DNA of 6,309 bases, taken from Deltaproteobacteria bacterium. GTDB lineage: Bacteria; Bdellovibrionota_C; UBA2361; SZUA-149; JADYYL01. Within the stretch, counting starts at the first letter, position 1; every line of letters starts with the position of its first letter. The stretch is taken from positions 1-6,309 of the forward strand of contig JADYYL010000095.1 of the NCBI GenBank assembly GCA_020853655.1. Direction: 5' to 3'. Shown one piece after another: positions 4,623 to 6,309 of the stretch. Made by a program: the position numbers and the translations under genes. The notes under the pieces are model-generated. The model was not told the origin of the DNA and made no database searches. It was given only the letters and a program-made list of their open reading frames with translations.

Positions 4623-6309
4623 ATGCCCGACCCAGCAGAACATGAAAAGCAGAGAGGCCATCTTGCGCGGGTGGATCTCACCAGTCATTTCCGCCTGACG
4701 AGTGCGTATCAGCCGAAGGGCGATCAGCCGGCGGCAATCAATGCGTTGGTCTCCAACTTTGAGGCAGGGAAGAATCGGCAGGTGCTTCTCGGCGTGACGG
4801 GTTCGGGGAAGACATTCACGATGGCCAACGTCATCGAGCGGTTGAATCGACCCGGCCTCGTGCTCGCGCACAACAAAACTCTCGCTGCGCAGCTTTACTC
4901 GGAGTTCAAGGAACTCTTCGGCGACAACGCCGTTCGCTACTTCGTCAGCTACTACGACTACTATCAACCCGAGGCCTACCTCCCTTCGACCGATACGTAT
5001 ATCGAGAAAGATTCTGCCATCAACGAAGAGATCGATAAGCTTCGTCATGCAGCGACGAAAGCGATCCTGGAGCGCCGCGATGTCATCGTCGTCGCCAGCG
5101 TGAGTTGCATCTACGGCCTTGGCGATCCGCAGATGTATTTTGAGTCCGTCGCGTTTGTCGAGAAGAACGACAAATTGGAACGCGACGATCTGCTTCGGAA
5201 GCTCATCGCGCTTCAGTTCTCACGGAACGATGTCGACTTCACGCCCGGCACATTTCGAGTCCGGGGTGACGTGGTCGAGATTTGCCCAGCGTCCGATGAC
5301 GAGCGAAGCATCCGGGTGGAGTTCTTCGGCGAGAGCGTCGAAGAGATCGCAGAGATCGATCGACTTACGGGGAAGCTGCTCCGGAAGTTGCAATCCGTCT
5401 GCATCTATCCCGCGAGCCACTTCGTCACCAGCCGACCCCGCGTCAAGGCCGCGATCGAGACCATCGAGGCAGAGCTTGAGGCTCGACTTGAAGAGCTGCG
5501 CGCAATGGGGAAGGTGCTCGAGGCGACGCGGCTCGAGCAGCGCACTCTTTACGATCTGGAGTTGCTCGAAGAGATGGGATTCTGTCCCGGCATCGAAAAC
5601 TATTCACGGCACTTCACGGGACGACCCCCCGGAGAAGCGCCGCCGACGTTGATCGATTACTTCCCCCCTGATTTTCTGATGTTCATCGACGAGAGTCACG
5701 TGACCGTGCCGCAGCTCGTGGGGATGTATCGCGGCGACCGCGCACGAAAACAAACCCTCGTGGACTATGGGTTTCGTCTCCCCTCGGCGCTCGACAATCG
5801 TCCGCTCCGATTTGACGAGTTCCAAGGGAAGGTACGCGACATATTGTATGTCTCGGCGACACCGGCAGAGTTCGAAGTAAAGGACAGCGGTGGAACCATC
5901 ATCGAGCAGATTATCCGGCCGACCGGGCTCCTCGATCCAAATGTCATCGTGCGCGAAGCTCGGAGTCAGGTCGACGACTTCCTCGCCGAGGTAAACGCCG
6001 TCGCGGCGCGTGGCGAACGAGCGCTCGTCACCGTGCTGACGAAGCGTCTCGCCGAGCATCTCACGAAGTATTATCAGGACCTCGGCGTGCGAGTGAAATA
6101 TCTCCACTCCGAAGTGCACACGCTTGATCGCATCGATCTCATCCGGGGACTTCGCGATGGAGCGTTCGATCTGCTCGTGGGTATCAACCTGCTCCGGGAA
6201 GGTCTCGACCTTCCCGAAGTCTCCCTGGTTGGGATTATGGATGCGGACAAAGAGGGGTTTCTCCGCTCTGAAACCAGTCTCGTGCAGACGATCGGGAGAG
6301 CCGCGCGCC
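4623..6309 (+). CDS. uvrB: UvrABC excinuclease subunit B (3' end outside window)
   Basis: UvrB is the damage-verifying helicase-like subunit of nucleotide excision repair: loaded by UvrA, it opens DNA at the lesion and recruits UvrC. The frame runs from ATG 4623 to the window edge, giving 562 residues of a usual ~670, so the C-terminal part with the UvrC-binding UVR motif is not visible. Motifs in order: YQPKGDQPAAI (29-39), Walker A GVTGSGKT (57-64), the beta-hairpin YYDYYQPEAYLP (110-121), Walker B-type DESH (356-359), YVSATP (409-414), LLVGINLLREGLDLPEV (517-533) and QTIGRAAR (555-562). Lys63 aligns with Lys45 of E. coli UvrB, so this start adds about 18 residues. No in-frame ATG lies between a stop at 4563 and 4623, and no clear Shine-Dalgarno precedes 4623. 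A GTG at 4671 (codon 17) would give the usual length. The identity is certain; the start is less so. Confidence 0.97.
   Translation, partial: MPDPAEHEKQRGHLARVDLTSHFRLTSAYQPKGDQPAAINALVSNFEAGKNRQVLLGVTGSGKTFTMANVIERLNRPGLVLAHNKTLAAQLYSEFKELFGDNAVRYFVSYYDYYQPEAYLPSTDTYIEKDSAINEEIDKLRHAATKAILERRDVIVVASVSCIYGLGDPQMYFESVAFVEKNDKLERDDLLRKLIALQFSRNDVDFTPGTFRVRGDVVEICPASDDERSIRVEFFGESVEEIAEIDRLTGKLLRKLQSVCIYPASHFVTSRPRVKAAIETIEAELEARLEELRAMGKVLEATRLEQRTLYDLELLEEMGFCPGIENYSRHFTGRPPGEAPPTLIDYFPPDFLMFIDESHVTVPQLVGMYRGDRARKQTLVDYGFRLPSALDNRPLRFDEFQGKVRDILYVSATPAEFEVKDSGGTIIEQIIRPTGLLDPNVIVREARSQVDDFLAEVNAVAARGERALVTVLTKRLAEHLTKYYQDLGVRVKYLHSEVHTLDRIDLIRGLRDGAFDLLVGINLLREGLDLPEVSLVGIMDADKEGFLRSETSLVQTIGRAAR

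Noticed and set aside
4602..6119. Minus-strand frames over uvrB (4602-5048 and 5604-6119)
   Set aside because: They are antisense to a fully conserved uvrB frame and reflect its codon bias.

Overview
The window reads as ordinary chromosomal backbone of a Gram-negative-type, flagellated, respiring bacterium with moderately high GC. Supporting signs are a heme/cytochrome biogenesis pair, a lipoprotein c-type cytochrome, a flagellin-family gene with a sigma-28-like promoter, a tRNA without encoded CCA, and uvrB. The style of the cytochrome and of the ccsA-hemA pair would fit the PVC group (for example Verrucomicrobiota), but that is only an impression. No mobile element, CRISPR array or phage gene was seen.

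Layout: positions 2-850 (+) hold the end of a CcsA/HemX-type membrane protein gene cut by the left edge. It overlaps hemA (840-2210, +, glutamyl-tRNA reductase) by 11 bases, so the two are almost certainly co-transcribed and translationally coupled. Converging on hemA from the other strand, 9 bases away, is a small and unusual flagellin-family gene (2220-3203, -). Upstream of it lie an ~87-nt leader with six GGA motifs and a good sigma-28-type promoter (3297-3323, -). A hairpin-rich intergenic stretch (3324-3581) separates this from tRNA-Leu(CAG) at 3582-3665 (+). After about 250 non-coding bases comes a monoheme cytochrome c lipoprotein (3915-4481, +), then a 141-base gap with two small hairpins, then uvrB (4623 to the right edge, +), which lacks its C-terminal ~110 residues.

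How the genes relate: CcsA/HemX and HemA belong to the heme supply and cytochrome c assembly side of physiology, and the cytochrome c lipoprotein is a plausible consumer of that heme, although it is a separate transcription unit. The flagellin-like gene appears to be under late flagellar control. uvrB is an unrelated DNA-repair gene.

The part most worth a second look is the flagellin-like locus. The protein keeps the D1-type core of flagellin but has an atypical N-terminus and an acidic C-terminal extension, and its leader looks like a possible CsrA-type target. The rest is recognisable housekeeping content.
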